Shown in pieces: positions 1 to 11,766 of a DNA stretch of 64,000 nucleotides. The notes beneath the pieces are model-generated. The model did not search any database and was not told the origin of the DNA. It worked only from the letters and a program-made list of their open reading frames with translations. The stretch's first letter is position 1, and each line of letters opens with the position of its first letter. The DNA comes from Laetiporus sulphureus 93-53. Lineage: Eukaryota > Basidiomycota > Agaricomycetes > Polyporales > Laetiporaceae. The stretch is from positions 300,086 through 364,085 of the forward strand of contig NW_024468549.1 of assembly GCF_001632365.1 (NCBI RefSeq). The letters are read 5' to 3'. The translations under genes were made by a program, and so were the position numbers.

Positions 1-1727
1 CGGTCGAGCTCGGGCTGAATCGCTACGTCGGAAAGCGCGCGGTGGGTGAGGCGGAGCCGCAGATGCGCGAGCGGCGGAATCGCGAGCGCACGTACCTCGT
101 GCTGTTCGTGCATGATCGCAGCCTGAGCATGCAGACGGGGAAGCACTGGATGCTGCCTGCGGAAGACCTGCTCGTCTCGCACGCGAGCACGTGGCACGAG
201 GAGGGCGGAATACCGATGCGCCAGGAGGACGTGGTCGTCGCGGCGTTCACGGAGCTACGGCGTATTGCAGCGGAGACGACGGATGTGTTCAATATGCACC
301 AGGGCGGACGGGGCCCGAACAATCAGGATTGCAATTATGAGATGTTATTGAGAAACTGCAACCAGAAGCTGAATGGATGGCTGTCGAATTGGTGGCAAGA
401 GATGGAAAGAGGTGAGCGGTAGTCAGAATTGGTGTGCATATAGTGACTGATTTTCCCCTTCCCGTGGTAGCGCGCGGATCGTCATTCCATTTTAGCTTTA
501 TGCAGTTTTTCCAGTTGCATGTCAGGTTGTTCCTCAACACGTTCGGGATCAACTCGCCCAGTAATCAGGTATGCCACATCGTGTCTAAGATCGGGCAAGC
601 ACTCATGAATTTGGGTTTGTAGGGCTCGGGCTCGCCCATCAACGTGCAGGCGTTGCACATGTGCTACACGAGCGCGATGGACAACCTGAGGATTATGGCG
701 GACGACTTTGCCAAGCTGCAGATGCTTGTATGTTCCGTAATCCTTCCCAGATTTACGTAATATTCTAAGAGGAACTTGGTTGTAGCGCTACGGCCAGGAT
801 TCCACCACTGTTATGACTGCATACTCTGCCGTTGTTCTCATGAAGGTACGTTGCGTGTGTAGCAGCGCATGCAATCAGGCTGACAGTAGCATGTAGTTGC
901 TCCGAGGCCCGAATCGCCTTGATGAGCTTAAAGAAGGCGCCGTGCAGGAGATTCACAACATGATCATGAAGACGGCCAAGGCGTACCAGGACGCAGCGCA
1001 CCTCTCGCCTGCCTCCTCTTCCGCAGCGTATCACGCGCGGTTCCTGCAGTCGCTCGTGGAGAACGATCTGCACAAGATGCGGCAGCGGGAGCTTCAGCAG
1101 CAGCGGGTGGAGTTGAAGCACGACACGGCGTCACCGTACCCATCGCGTACGCAGCTGCCACACTCGCCGGTGAACACGAACGGGCACGCGCCACAGGGAT
1201 ACGGCCACCAGCAGCAAGTATACGCGCCGTCGGTAATGCAGGGCGGGCAAGTGGGGCATAGCAACGGATTCCACACACCGTCGTCGAGCGTGACGATGTC
1301 GGTGTCTCCGATCGGTTCGTATCAGCACTCGAATGGATATGTGAACCCGCATACTCGGGAGGCCGAGTATGCGGGTACCATGGTGGACGGGCAGCGAAAC
1401 GATGCCATGTGCAACTATAGCCTGTCTGGGATCTCGACGACGTACAGCCAGTATCTCGCGCAGCCGCTTAACCAACAAAACGATATGTGCATGCGGAACG
1501 TGCTGGAGGATCTGGGCTTCGGCGAGGGTTCGGAGTCGGTGTATACGAGCGGGGGATACCAAGCGGGCGTGGTGGGCCAGACGGGCGCGATGCCGCCTGC
1601 GCAGACCGGGTATAGCGTGGTGAGCTACCGCGAGAGCGAGAATGGGTACGCGACGCACCAGCCGGCGCAACACTATGCGTACTCGATGATGGGTCCGTAC
1701 CAGACATCGGCGTGTGGCGGGCGGTGA
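1..1727 (+). CDS. Fungal-specific transcription factor, C-terminal part (5' end outside window)
   Basis: Nuclear regulator, probably of the Zn2Cys6 class; its DNA-binding end lies upstream of the window. Five exons join in frame: 1-411, 471-568, 623-727, 786-845 and 897-1727, each intron bounded by GT..AG. The first exons resemble the middle homology region of fungal transcription factors, with the motif RTYLVLFVHDRSLSMQTGKH and a helical stretch ending in NGWLSNWWQEME. The last 200 or so residues are low-complexity and rich in Gln, Ser, Gly, Tyr and His, as in activation regions, and end at TGA 1725-1727. Family assignment rests on the regulatory domain only; target genes cannot be guessed. 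Confidence 0.75.
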
Positions 1728-2475
1728 GCGTGACGTTGCACCTGGCATGTGGGTGTCTCTTGTCCGAGTCGTCTTTTCTTTTGCAATATCAAGGTACTCT
1801 TTTCTCTGGTTGGCGGTGCGTTCTTGTGCAAACAATGTCTTGATCATGTCGCCTGCAAGTATTTCTTTCTATACGACTAGGCTTCTTTGTCGTGCATCGT
1901 GTCGTGTCTTTTCTTGTTGCTTCGTCCGTGTACCAGTGGTAATGACACTCTCTGTGTACTTATGTCTAGTTCGTAGTCCTCTTTTCTATATAATATAATA
2001 TGAGCTAGAAGTTGATCCATCATGCTTCTCCGCGCAGGTCGTCCGTCGATGCGATTTCGGTTGAGTGCATTGACGTTGAGTAGCCGATCCCACGACGCCG
2101 CGCTGACTGCACACATCGGTCTGTCAGGTTGCCAAAGGCGTGCTCCCGCAGCCGGCGATTAATTTTTTTATATTGAATGCAGGGGCGTCCGGATGCGTGC
2201 TGTTGTGGATTTTTTTGAGCCTGAGATGAACGCCGGCGGCATGGACGATTATAGACGGAGGCGATCGACGATCGGTGGGATGCGGCTGGGTGATGGCGAG
2301 TTATGCACTTTCTGCCGGATTCCTGTCTCGTACACGGTCTCCAGAGTGCAGTTCGAAATTACAGTCCGGTAGGAAAGCCAAGAACAACGATATATGAGGA
2401 TGATGAGACAGGATATACACACAGCAATATATGCAGCACGCTCGTCGATCGTTCTGAGAAACCTCCTACTAGGGC
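1728..2475. other. Intergenic region between convergent genes
   Basis: This stretch separates the 3' ends of the transcription factor and the Nup37-like gene. It holds only short, unsupported ORFs, an AT-rich patch near 2160-2180 and presumably both transcription terminators. I see no repeat or RNA gene. Confidence 0.5.
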
Positions 2476-3863
2476 CTATGACTCAACACCGATATAAAAT
2501 ATGATCACCTCGCGCCCAACCGCCGCGGCGATCCTAGGCACACCATGGCTCATGATAAAGTCGAACGAGCGCACGGTCCAGGGGCGCGCCGCGAGCGGGA
2601 AGGCCACGGGGGCCGCGCTGACGTACGAGGTGTTGTGGATGTTGATCACCGCGCCTCTCGCTGGCGAGATGGCCGAGATGGCGAAGTATTCTGGGTGCGT
2701 CGGACACCATCTGAGTGCGCTTCGTGAGATGAGGAAGGATGAGAGGGGGTGAAGGCGTACCTGAATAGGTGGCCGCCTTCGGGGAAGCTCACCCCGGCGA
2801 GTCGCGGCTTGCCGCCCTGGGTGATCCCGAGATCCCAGAGGGAGAACCTCGAGCCAAAGAGCGCACCAACACTACAAATGCCACCGTCAGCGTCAGCATG
2901 CAGGTACGCAGCGTCGCGCCGTCCACTCACATGTCGGGCGAGTCCCATCGCCACGCGGCGCTCCCGTGGAAGGCTTTGCGAGTATCCGCGAGGGTGCGGG
3001 GATCGAGCAACTCGACGACGCTGCCGTTCCGCCACTCGTCCTCTTGGTCCTCTGGAGAGGCCTCCCAGTCGGTCAGGTACACGTTCCCGCGACAGTCCGC
3101 GATGAGCAGCTCCGTGCTCGCGGTCGGATGTGCGCTGATGGATGTGAGTCGGTGCTTGAAGGTGATTACGATGGCCGTCGGGATGGCACGGTTATTTTCA
3201 TCAGTCATGACGACCTCTTGGTAGAGTGACTTGTCCTCTGCCCTCTTGGAGACGGAAGGTCGATCAGGGTAGAGGTCCCAGATCATGAGGTTTTTGTCAT
3301 CTAAGCGGTTGATGAGCGTGAGAGACTGTCTGTGGACGACACGCGTACCAGAGACGGTGGCTACGTATCGCGTGCTATACTCTTTGAGGCCTCCGCAGAA
3401 GGTGATGTCGTTGATTTTGCCGTGGTGGCCGCTCAGACCTCCGCCGAACACGAAGACGTGCTCCCCATTGGTCGACGTTTTAGTCAACAGGAAAAGCGAG
3501 TACTCCTCTCCCGCTGCTACCAGTCTACGTGATGGCGAGATAAGCGCGACGTCCATAGCCACGCGCAAGAAACACGCACTCGAACACCCATTCAGTGTTT
3601 GCGGATGGCGAGACGGTGTTTGGAGACCACGCGAGCCCGGTGACACGTGTCCCGACTTCGAACGTAGCGACAGAGTGACAAGACGTCGCTGTCTGTCTGG
3701 GTAAATTCAGCGCGCGAAGGATACACGAAGCGAGGCGGCGTACGATTAGGAGGACTTCCACGGTGTGGGTGCCGCCGATGGCGATCAGGTCGACGCCGTC
3801 TTCGAAGTAGCATGCACGGACGGCGTGCACTTCTGAGCTGTGCGTGTGACTCATGTCGTTCAT
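2476..3863 (-). CDS. Nup37-like WD40 nucleoporin
   Basis: Probable WD40 beta-propeller subunit of the Y-complex of the nuclear pore. Reading the minus strand, exons 3863-3744, 3692-3580, 3524-2931, 2871-2761 and 2710-2476 join in frame to 390 residues. The N-terminal motif EDGVDLIAIGGTHTVEVL resembles the first blade of Nup37 proteins; later blades show HGKINDITF, LMIWDL and RFSLWDLGITQGGKP. The first intron is optional, because reading through it also stays in frame and adds 17 residues. The start could be ATG 3863 or ATG 3854. It is divergent from the small ORF at 4037, with about 170 bp between them. A generic WD40 protein is the alternative. Confidence 0.68.
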
Positions 3864-4036
3864 CGCCACGAGGGGGGGCTGAAGTTGAGGAAACAAGAAG
3901 ATGAGAGGAACAAGACAAGTGAACGCGTTCTAAATGTCGCGCACACTTTCAGACGCGGACACGTGCTGATGTTTGCACATATTAGCATGGGCGTTGCCAT
4001 CCACCCAGCAAACACTCCCCTTTTCGTCTCTCTCCG

Positions 4037-4252
4037 ATGCCGAACAAGGCTCCCAATCCGCTGTACTTTGTCGGGATCTCGCTCGCATCCTTTGGCGCGT
4101 TTTACTACTTGGTAAAGTACAGAGCGGCCACGTACCCCGCGTCGAGGCAGCCCAGGCAGCACGACAGCCCGCTCATACCCCCGCGTCACGTCGGCAGGGA
4201 CGACGATCCAACCGCCTCTGAACCCCGCGCGAAACCATCGACATCGTCATGA
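4037..4252 (+). CDS. 71-residue single-span membrane protein, overlapping the next ORF
   Basis: Small protein I do not recognise. Residues about 7-27 form one hydrophobic helix (NPLYFVGISLASFGAFYYLV) followed by basic residues and a polar proline-rich tail, so a type II or tail-facing membrane topology is likely. It is intronless. Its TGA (4250-4252) overlaps the ATG (4249-4251) of the UMP-CMP kinase ORF as ATGA, with no room for a promoter between them. It may be the first cistron of a bicistronic mRNA, or a long upstream ORF controlling the kinase. Coding status is inferred from the clean start, the helix and the overlap. Confidence 0.55.
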   Translation: MPNKAPNPLYFVGISLASFGAFYYLVKYRAATYPASRQPRQHDSPLIPPRHVGRDDDPTASEPRAKPSTSS

Positions 4253-5288
4253 CAGGCGTGTTCGAGAAGATCTCCGAGGCGCTGCATATCAAAAAGCATC
4301 CCCAGGAGCATGAGCAGAAGGAGGAGTCTGCAGAGGCACAGTCGCCAGCACACGCGGATGCTACCGCGTCTGCTTCTGTAATCACTTCGCCCGTTTTTGA
4401 TAAGAGCAAGATCACTGTAGTTTTTGTGTTGGGAGGCCCTGGAGCGGGTGAGGTCCGCTTCAGTGTACCTGCGCACGCTCGTCGCTAAATTTCTACTCGC
4501 CATCGCACCAGGCAAAGGCACGCAATGTGCGAACCTCGTGCAGGACTTTGGGTTCTGCCACCTCTCCGGTGGGTCCTCATCTCTCTCTCAGCCTCGCCGC
4601 TCATCCCTTACCAATCACGCAGCTGGCGATCTCCTGCGCGCCGAGCAGAACCGCGCGGGCTCCGAGTACGGCGAGATGATACGCAACTGCATCAAGGAGG
4701 GCCAGATCGTCCCGATGGAAGTGACCATCAAGCTGCTCGAGAACGCGATGCGCGCGGCGCTTGCGGAGGAGCGCGCCGGGGAAGGCTGGGCGGAGGGCCG
4801 CGGCCGCTTCCTGATCGACGGGTTTCCGCGCAAGATGGACCAGGCGCTCAAGTTTGACGAGGAGGTGTGCGAGTCGTCGCTTGTGATGTTCTTCACGACG
4901 ACGGAGGACGAGATGCTCAAGCGGCTTCTTGAGCGCGCAAAGACGAGCGGCCGTGAGGATGACAATGAGGAGAGTATCCGGAAGCGCTTCCGTAAGTTTG
5001 CTTTCCTGTTAGATCGGTTGGAAGTCTGTTGAGTGCGTTGTCTGTGTGGGATTTTAGGTGTGTACAAGGAGCAGACGATGCCTGTCGTTGAGCATTACAA
5101 TGAGCAGCACAAGGTCGTCACGGTGCGTGTTTCGTGTTCCCTCAATGTGGTCCTCTCGCCATTAATGCTCACGTGCTGTCATTCCTTAGATCGATGCGAG
5201 CGCAAGCATCGAAGAAGTGCACGAGAAGGCAAAGACGGTCGTCGAGGAGCTCTTCAAAGGAGAGATTGCTCGCAACGTCACTGCTTGA
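4249..5288 (+). CDS. URA6: UMP-CMP kinase (uridylate kinase, Ura6 type)
   Basis: Transfers phosphate from ATP to UMP/CMP, and often dUMP or AMP, in pyrimidine nucleotide synthesis. Exons 4249-4447, 4512-4568, 4623-4991, 5058-5122 and 5190-5288 give 262 residues. The P-loop GGPGAGKGTQC is at about residues 62-72 and is split by the first intron. The NMP-binding segment [20 protein letters not shown], the motif [10 protein letters not shown] and the arginine-rich lid ([20 protein letters not shown]) all follow in the usual order. The 55-residue N-terminal extension is polar and low-complexity, longer than in yeast Ura6. The start codon overlaps the stop of the 71-residue ORF. Confidence 0.9.
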
Positions 5289-6400
5289 CCTGTTCCTTCG
5301 TGATGCATTGTTGTTCGTAGATTGGTTATCGAGTTGCCATATACCACGGAGATGTAGTTGATACTCACATATACAGAGACATTTCGCAGCGAAGCATGTT
5401 CGAAAGCCTCAAGTGAACGTCAGACTGGTGATGCATGATGTCCAGAAACGCCTCCTTTTTTGAGATCGGTCGCCCGTACGAGAACAGAAGGAAGATACAG
5501 AGAAGTAAACAAATATTTGTAACAGCTGCAAAGGGAAGGACAAGCACAGTAGTATTCTGAAGATATTACAACGTGCTTTTGCGGATGAGAGCAGTCACTC
5601 CTTTTTTTGCGCCTTGCATAGATTTTTTGTGGCCTCCTGCCGTCAATGAGCGTATGAATGAGCAAAGATAACGATACTCACCCACTGGCAGACCCGCTTT
5701 TCAGCGAAGCTTCTGGTTGCATCCATTGCACACCTTCAGGACCTTCAGACTCCCAAGGCTATACACAACACGCGCCGCTCGCTGTACGGTCCCTCTTCTC
5801 CGCCTTGCGCTCCGGCATGAGCATCACGACCTGGCGGTGATCGCAATCTGTGTGGATTTATCCGACTACGTCGCGCGTTAGGCATGGTACGATTGACCGA
5901 CTGGATTCTCGAAGCTCGATGCGAAGTAGTAGATGTCCCGTCCAAGCATCTCTCGCCTTGCTTGTCATGAGACGTAGAACATCAAGCAGAACATCGGACT
6001 TGGCGGCTGGGTCATCTCTGAAGATCATTCAGTGCGGCTGGGACGATGAGAGTTCCGTGTTCAACGCTGAGATGAACGCCGCCGCAGAGGCAATGCAGTT
6101 CGAAAAGTTTGGCCACTATTGACATCAGGTGACCGCGTTGTGGAGACGCGTCAGGACTCTCGCCACCGTAGCCAATGGACACGCGCGCAAATGTTCGAAC
6201 TTGTTTTTCCCTCCGTATATAGTCGCATCGTTCGCCGCTCTGGTTGGCCTCTGTCTCAGCTCGTCCATGCGCTTTTTCCTATGACGCCCAACCACGAGCT
6301 CGGTCGAAATCGCAATGCTTGGGCCCGCGTCGAGCGCGACGTCCAACGAGAGCTGTCCTGCTAGGCAAGCTGGAGACACCCTATTCAAGACGATCAAGGT
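5289..6400. other. Intergenic region with unsupported ORF fragments
   Basis: Downstream of UMP-CMP kinase I find only short open stretches in shifting frames, for instance around 5658-5840 and 5850-6122. Some look protein-like but have no clear start, splice sites or family resemblance. They may be decayed coding sequence or upstream exons of the hypothetical gene that follows. Confidence 0.4.
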
Positions 6401-7990
6401 TTGGAAGGCAACGGCGGGTCAGCGTCGCTGGACAGCGCCGGCCTCGCTGTTCATGGCTGCGGCTGTCCGCCGGCTTGCACCAGGTGCGTGGCCCTTCATC
6501 TCGTTGCCCATTCAATTCCTGACACTTGCGGCGATGGCTCCCTGAAGCCGATGGCCAACGCCCTTCGTGCGCCCCTCAAGCACGCGTGTGTGTCGGGCGA
6601 CACGAAGGGCCTAGACCGAGCTCTCGTCCCTCAAGGTTCACCCCCGGATGTGCTCGACGTTCCCGCTGTTCCCGCGGTCGCGTTTAGGTGGCTAGGTACT
6701 CAAGGCATCGTTGCCCTGCTCGAAGCTCGCCTGAATGTGGCCGACCACGAAGACCACCCGGACTATGCCCCAGTCCGCATTGGCGTCCGAGAGGAGCCAA
6801 TCAGTAACGAGGATGCCCCAGTACTCATCCCCAGCTGCATTGTTGGTGATGCCCCAGTCCCCACCGAAGGTTCTATTGTCATCGTTCAGGACCTGTCAGC
6901 TGTCATCCATCGGCTGTCAGAATGCTCTAGATCCTACGGAGGATCCACCGGCGCTGCCGAAGAAGCCGGTCATTGTCAATCAGCCGGTGTCTCTCGCGTT
7001 CCAACATACCGCTGATCAACAGGTCCAAGTCAAGGAGCCAGTCGGTGCCCAGAATCTCCCGACCGTCATGCAGGACGAGGAGCAGCCTTCCCCTCTACAG
7101 CGACTTCTCCAGCGGCTTCGGGTTCATTTAGTCTGGTGCTTCCTGGATCGCTCGCTTCTCCTACTCTGGTCTCGTCTTCGTTTCGATCTGGTTCCGGGTC
7201 TTCGTTGGCTAGTACTGCTTTCTGCTCTTCTGGTCGCGAGCTTGCTCATCGACCACCTCTTCGCGCCGTTGATCAAGAAGCGTGATGATACTGATGAGCT
7301 CGCCGTGGTCGAAATGGTTGACGTGCCCGAGGACAAGGTCAAGAACAAGGGCAAGGGCTTTACCAATGAAAGTGTCATCCAGGAGTGCACATTGAACTCG
7401 GCATACCCTCCTAGCACTCGCAAGAAGCCTTCCAGTGCTGCTGCTCAGTCTGGTCCCAGGACATCGACACCTGCTCATTCTCACGGTGTCATCCGCGGTA
7501 CTGGCTCCGGTATGCTTGTATCTTCTGCTGGTTCATCTGCTGGTTCTTCTGGATCTCGTAGCCTCGGTGCTCCGTCTTATACATCTGGTTCTCTGGTTGA
7601 TTCTTCTGTCAATGTTGCCATGCCTCCTGCTCCCGCTTCTCGTGCGCCCATCAAGAAGGCTCTTCACAAGCTGGCACTGATGCCGGACGCGGCCGTTCAA
7701 TGTCAGCCGCTCATCGCACAGTGTCGCAAGGCCAAGAAGCCGAAGAGGCGCAAGAAATCCTCGGGTGCCCAATGCCAACAGGAAGAACATCCCATCCGCT
7801 CTGGTTCACCTTCCTCCGTCATAATCGATTGAATCCCGTACTATGTCTTCGATCCTTATCTGAACTGGGATCGTCGCCGCCTCTGCCATTGTACGAGGCA
7901 TGTGTGGTGAATGGCAAGGTGAAGAGATATTCGGAACTTGGCGACGGTGGAAAATGGTACCACTTCTGGAGTACACCGCACGATTTGTGA
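6401..7990 (+). CDS. Hypothetical protein with a possible membrane segment; exon structure uncertain
   Basis: I do not recognise this gene. A 365-codon open frame runs 6735-7832. It contains a proline-rich part (DPTEDPPALPKKPVIVNQPV), a hydrophobic segment around 7195-7255 (LRWLVLLSALLVASLLIDHL), an acidic/basic stretch, a Ser/Gly-rich region and a basic end. Another frame, 6401-7015, is also open and looks protein-like up to about 6930, so a splice or frame change near 6830-6930 is likely. A third frame carries a plausible last exon near 7903-7990 (NGKVKRYSELGDGGKWYHFW) that would replace the stop at 7830-7832. Exact joins cannot be settled by eye. Confidence 0.4.
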
Positions 7991-10606
7991 TGAATTGCGC
8001 ATTGCGCGCGTGGTCGCTGCATTCGCTCAAGGTACATTCTCGCGTCCTGCAAGTGTTGCTTAGTGCTGATGTCCGATGTCAATTAGATCATTTCTTGTCT
8101 GCAAGTCTCGTAACAATGATCTCCCCTTCTGCAAGTCTCGCGTCTCGTCATAAATCATTAAACCGTTGCCAGCACCTGTGTTTACGATTGCAGAACGGAG
8201 CCAAGCAGACCGCACTAACTGTGGCTGCAGTACGAACAGGCAGACTTCGACGCTCCACTATCCGAATCCCTATTCAGCACAATAAACGACATCCATACAG
8301 TCTCAGCCGCTCAAAAGAGCCGTAGCCAACCCCGTGGGCCGCAGAGCTGCGAACCCAGTCCCGCGCGCTCGCTGCCGAGTTGCTCGACCGCGCGGCTGTG
8401 TTCGCTGCTCTGCATGGTCGTCGGAGGCTCTTCTGCGCGTCTGGGAGGATGTATGGGTGTCGTTTTTGTTGGATGTGGATTTGGATGGTGGGGCGCCGGC
8501 GTTCGGTTGCTCGTACTGCAGCCACAGTTAGTGTGGCTTGCTTGTCTTGGTTACGTTGTTGTGATCACAGACTGTTCTGGTTGTTTCGGTTTCTCTTTCT
8601 GTCTTCTTGATAGCAATTACAGACCGTGTGGCTTGCGTACGTGGTCGTGTATATATACCCAGCAGTGTACCCGCAATACATGTGGTGTGGCAAAGTCATT
8701 CTTCAGAGCGCACACAGGCCTTTCGCACCATCTTCGCGATACGGCTGCAGGGTGAAATGACGTGCTCGGTGTCTTTCTCCGGGGCCTCTACGCTGAGTAA
8801 GTTCGTTGCGAATGCGAATTTACCGGGATGTGCTACGGATGTGGCGGCACCGATATTAGTGTTGCTTGTCTCCATCTGTACTCATCACATCGCTGTGCAC
8901 ATTTAAAATAGCGACATGTGCGTAGAACGATGCATGGTGAGCGCAATAGATATCATACAAGCTTGAGTGAGAATGACACATGCGACCATCCCGAGAGCAT
9001 CCACATATTGACCAGTTCACTGAAACATACACGGCCCCGCGTTCATCAAGTCTGTGATAATTGTTGACAGTTCGCACCAGACTGGGCTAGCTGTAGGGTA
9101 ATGCACGTATACCGAGGGGCAAACCGATGCCCCCCCCTGTATAATATCTGCTTACATATACATAAGACACTATGCGCACGGACCACCCGGCGCCTCCCAT
9201 TTAGCCCAACCCGCGGGCTAATATCCCAGCGGTGTGGCGTAGCTCGCCAGAATCCAACAATAATATCAATCAACTTTATGTATATCAATAGCGGGGTGTC
9301 ACCAGCCCCTCGCGAGCTCTCGCTCAGCCTCAGTCGACACTGTGTCGTGCTCCTCCGAGCAGGAATGCATCGACCTGTAATTATATATATGGCATGAGTT
9401 TCGTCCACGCAGAGGCATCCACCTCATCCATGACACCATCGTCGATGACATGGACAACTCAATCGAGCTGTCTGCAGTCTTGAGAGCCCTACCATTAATT
9501 GAAAGTTGAATGGCGCGTGGTCAGCGTGAACAGCGACTCCCGCGCCTTCGATTCTTCACGACAAGTATACTTTCCAATTGCTGAACGATGGTACACCTAC
9601 CCTTCGTGGGAAAGAAGGTGAAGCGAATGGTCTGCGTACTTGATGCATTCCGATTGTCTTCCCAATTTTGACGCTGTTGAAGATCTTACGGTTGCCGTCA
9701 CTGGTGATATAAGACCATACACCACCCAGCGAGGAGGCGTTAGAACTCAGGATCTAAAACAGTACTGGCTCTAGCCTGAAGGTCGAGGTGAAATCGGCCT
9801 CGAAGAAGGACTCCAATATTTCATCTGCCAGCATCACCATACGAAAGCTGTGGAGAAGTCGGTGACAGATTTCAAGCAAATTGGGAAAGCGCTACGTGGC
9901 GAGATTCATGTACGGTTGATTCGAGTCAATTTACGGTGTTTCGCCGTAAGGATTGGCACCCTCTGGACAGGGAAGTAGAACATCGCCAAAGAGTCAGTAT
10001 TCAGCGAAAATGAAGGCAGTAGCATATCAGTACGGGGTGAAGAAAAGTTTTATTCGCCCTCTCTTTTCACCGCGTAGACGTTGCTCTATTGAACCGATGC
10101 TCATGCAGCCCGAGCGATGAGCGCTGAGCGCGGGGCCTCCGGATCAGAATCGATTCTTATGCAATCTGAGTTACTATTAGTACAATGCGCTAACATTAAT
10201 CACTTTTGCCTCCTTAAATGGCTCAAGGCCAGTCGTAGGCAAAGGGTCAGCTAGCACTAGTAGAAAAGCGGCATGCAAGCGAACAGGAGTAGGTGAAATC
10301 GAAATCGAGTCAAAAAACATCACGGTCAATCGACGTTCCTTTTATATACAACTTGAAGTAAATCTAGCCTGGATGCCCCGTTACTTGAAACCAGCGGGAA
10401 ATATGACGGAGTATCCACATCCTCTCTGAATGAAAGTGATTTAGAGTAGCACGCCGGGTTGCAACGGAGAGGAAGGGAGATTCGCAAGCCACCCGCCACC
10501 GAGCGGCATAGACGCCCATGAACAAGTCGGTGACCGAGGTCCTGAACAAGTTCAACTAATTTGTTACTTGCCTGCCTTATGCTACTTGTCGCGCCGCCAC
10601 CACACC
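7991..10606. other. Long gene-poor interval
   Basis: No convincing gene. The interval from 9500 to 9990 holds stop-interrupted open stretches that read like a decayed protein, for example 9777-9979, but no family could be named. GT-rich and AT-rich low-complexity patches occur around 8430-8600 and 9260-9390. Confidence 0.45.
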
Positions 10607-11527
10607 ATGTTGACAAGCCACATCAAACCTCTCTTCCCTCTAGAGTTTCCAGATGGCTATCCGCTGCAATGTTCTTCTGTTGGGAAGCCTTCTTCTGCTT
10701 TGCGCAGAAAGTTTTGGTTCTATGTCCACGAGTGGCTGTTGAAGCCACTTTCAGGCTGGTACGTTCGTCTTTGTGGCGTTCCTGCGGAGCCCGCCATATA
10801 CCCACTTCCTTTCGGCCTCATCCTCAAGAGTCACCATCGCGTTCGTGAGCAGGAGGGCCTTGCCATGAACCTCGCACGCGCTATGGGTGTTCCTGCTCCC
10901 AGGTTTCTCTCATTCGGCTCTATTGACGATCCCAGTGTCTTCCCGTCCCTACTCATGACCCGAGTCCCTGGAATGGAGCTGGAATATCTGACCGACGACC
11001 AAGTTGACTTTGACGTGCTGAAAGATGACCTAATCAAGATCCTTACCTCCATGCGCAGCTTCGCTAGCCCATGGGGCGACGCCGTCTGTGGCGTAGATGG
11101 CGGACCTCTCACTGGACCTCTCATGCCCGCATCGCCGCTCCCTCCTTCAGCGAATGAAGCAGGGTTTCAGCAGGCTATCAGGGATGTAGCAGCCATGACC
11201 TTTACTAGCAAAGAGCAAATCTTCCAGCGTGCCGTCGTTGCCACCGAACGGTTTTTCTCCCTCCCTACTCATGCTATCGTCTTCACCCACGGTGATCTTA
11301 ATCGCCACAACATCATGGTCGGCGTCGATGGTCACATCTCCGGTATCATTGATTGGGAGGCGGCTGGCTGGCTTCCAGATTACTGGGAGGTCAGCGTGAT
11401 AGCCTTCTTGCCAGGTCGTACATGGGGCCAATTTATGCATAAAAAAGTCACTGCCGGTGTCTACGCGGCGGAAATCATGGGTCATAGTGAGATGTTCGGC
11501 CTCATCTCGGGTACATTACGCTGGTGA
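10607..11527 (+). CDS. Aminoglycoside-phosphotransferase (APH) family kinase-like protein
   Basis: Small-molecule kinase fold protein, intronless, 306 residues from ATG 10607; the upstream in-frame TTG is not a start. The catalytic loop HGDLNRHNIMV (about residue 228) and the metal-binding IIDWEAAGWLPDYWE (about 248) are the diagnostic APH motifs, and an earlier segment, PSLLMTRVPGMELEYL, matches the hinge region. Such proteins are highly expanded in mushrooms; substrates are mostly unknown, and the family name does not imply drug resistance. The C-terminus is short after the second motif, ending at GTLRW. Its nearest coding neighbours are unrelated. Confidence 0.85.
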   Translation: MLTSHIKPLFPLEFPDGYPLQCSSVGKPSSALRRKFWFYVHEWLLKPLSGWYVRLCGVPAEPAIYPLPFGLILKSHHRVREQEGLAMNLARAMGVPAPRFLSFGSIDDPSVFPSLLMTRVPGMELEYLTDDQVDFDVLKDDLIKILTSMRSFASPWGDAVCGVDGGPLTGPLMPASPLPPSANEAGFQQAIRDVAAMTFTSKEQIFQRAVVATERFFSLPTHAIVFTHGDLNRHNIMVGVDGHISGIIDWEAAGWLPDYWEVSVIAFLPGRTWGQFMHKKVTAGVYAAEIMGHSEMFGLISGTLRW

Positions 11528-11766
11528 TGAGTGAGTGCGTCTACATTCGTTCATGCAAGTCTGCTCACGAAGTGTGAGATGCAGCCGCCATCTTCTTACT
11601 AACGAGCTCAAAGTAACTTTCGTCACTTTGAGTTGGGATAGTCGTTCAGGTCTTTCATGTGCGTTCTCTTTTTATGGACCAGAACTACGGGTGGGCAAAC
11701 CGAGCTGGATATGTTGTTACGCGGTTCCCCGTTGTCACCCTTGGAAGTTACTAGTTGAATGATTCA

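Noticed and set aside
9777..9979. Open stretch that might be a decayed gene
   Set aside because: No ATG, splice sites or recognisable motif; kept only as a remark in the interval description.
10607..11527. Antibiotic-resistance gene of bacterial origin
   Set aside because: The APH fold is common in mushrooms. Codon usage and neighbours look native, and nothing indicates aminoglycoside specificity.
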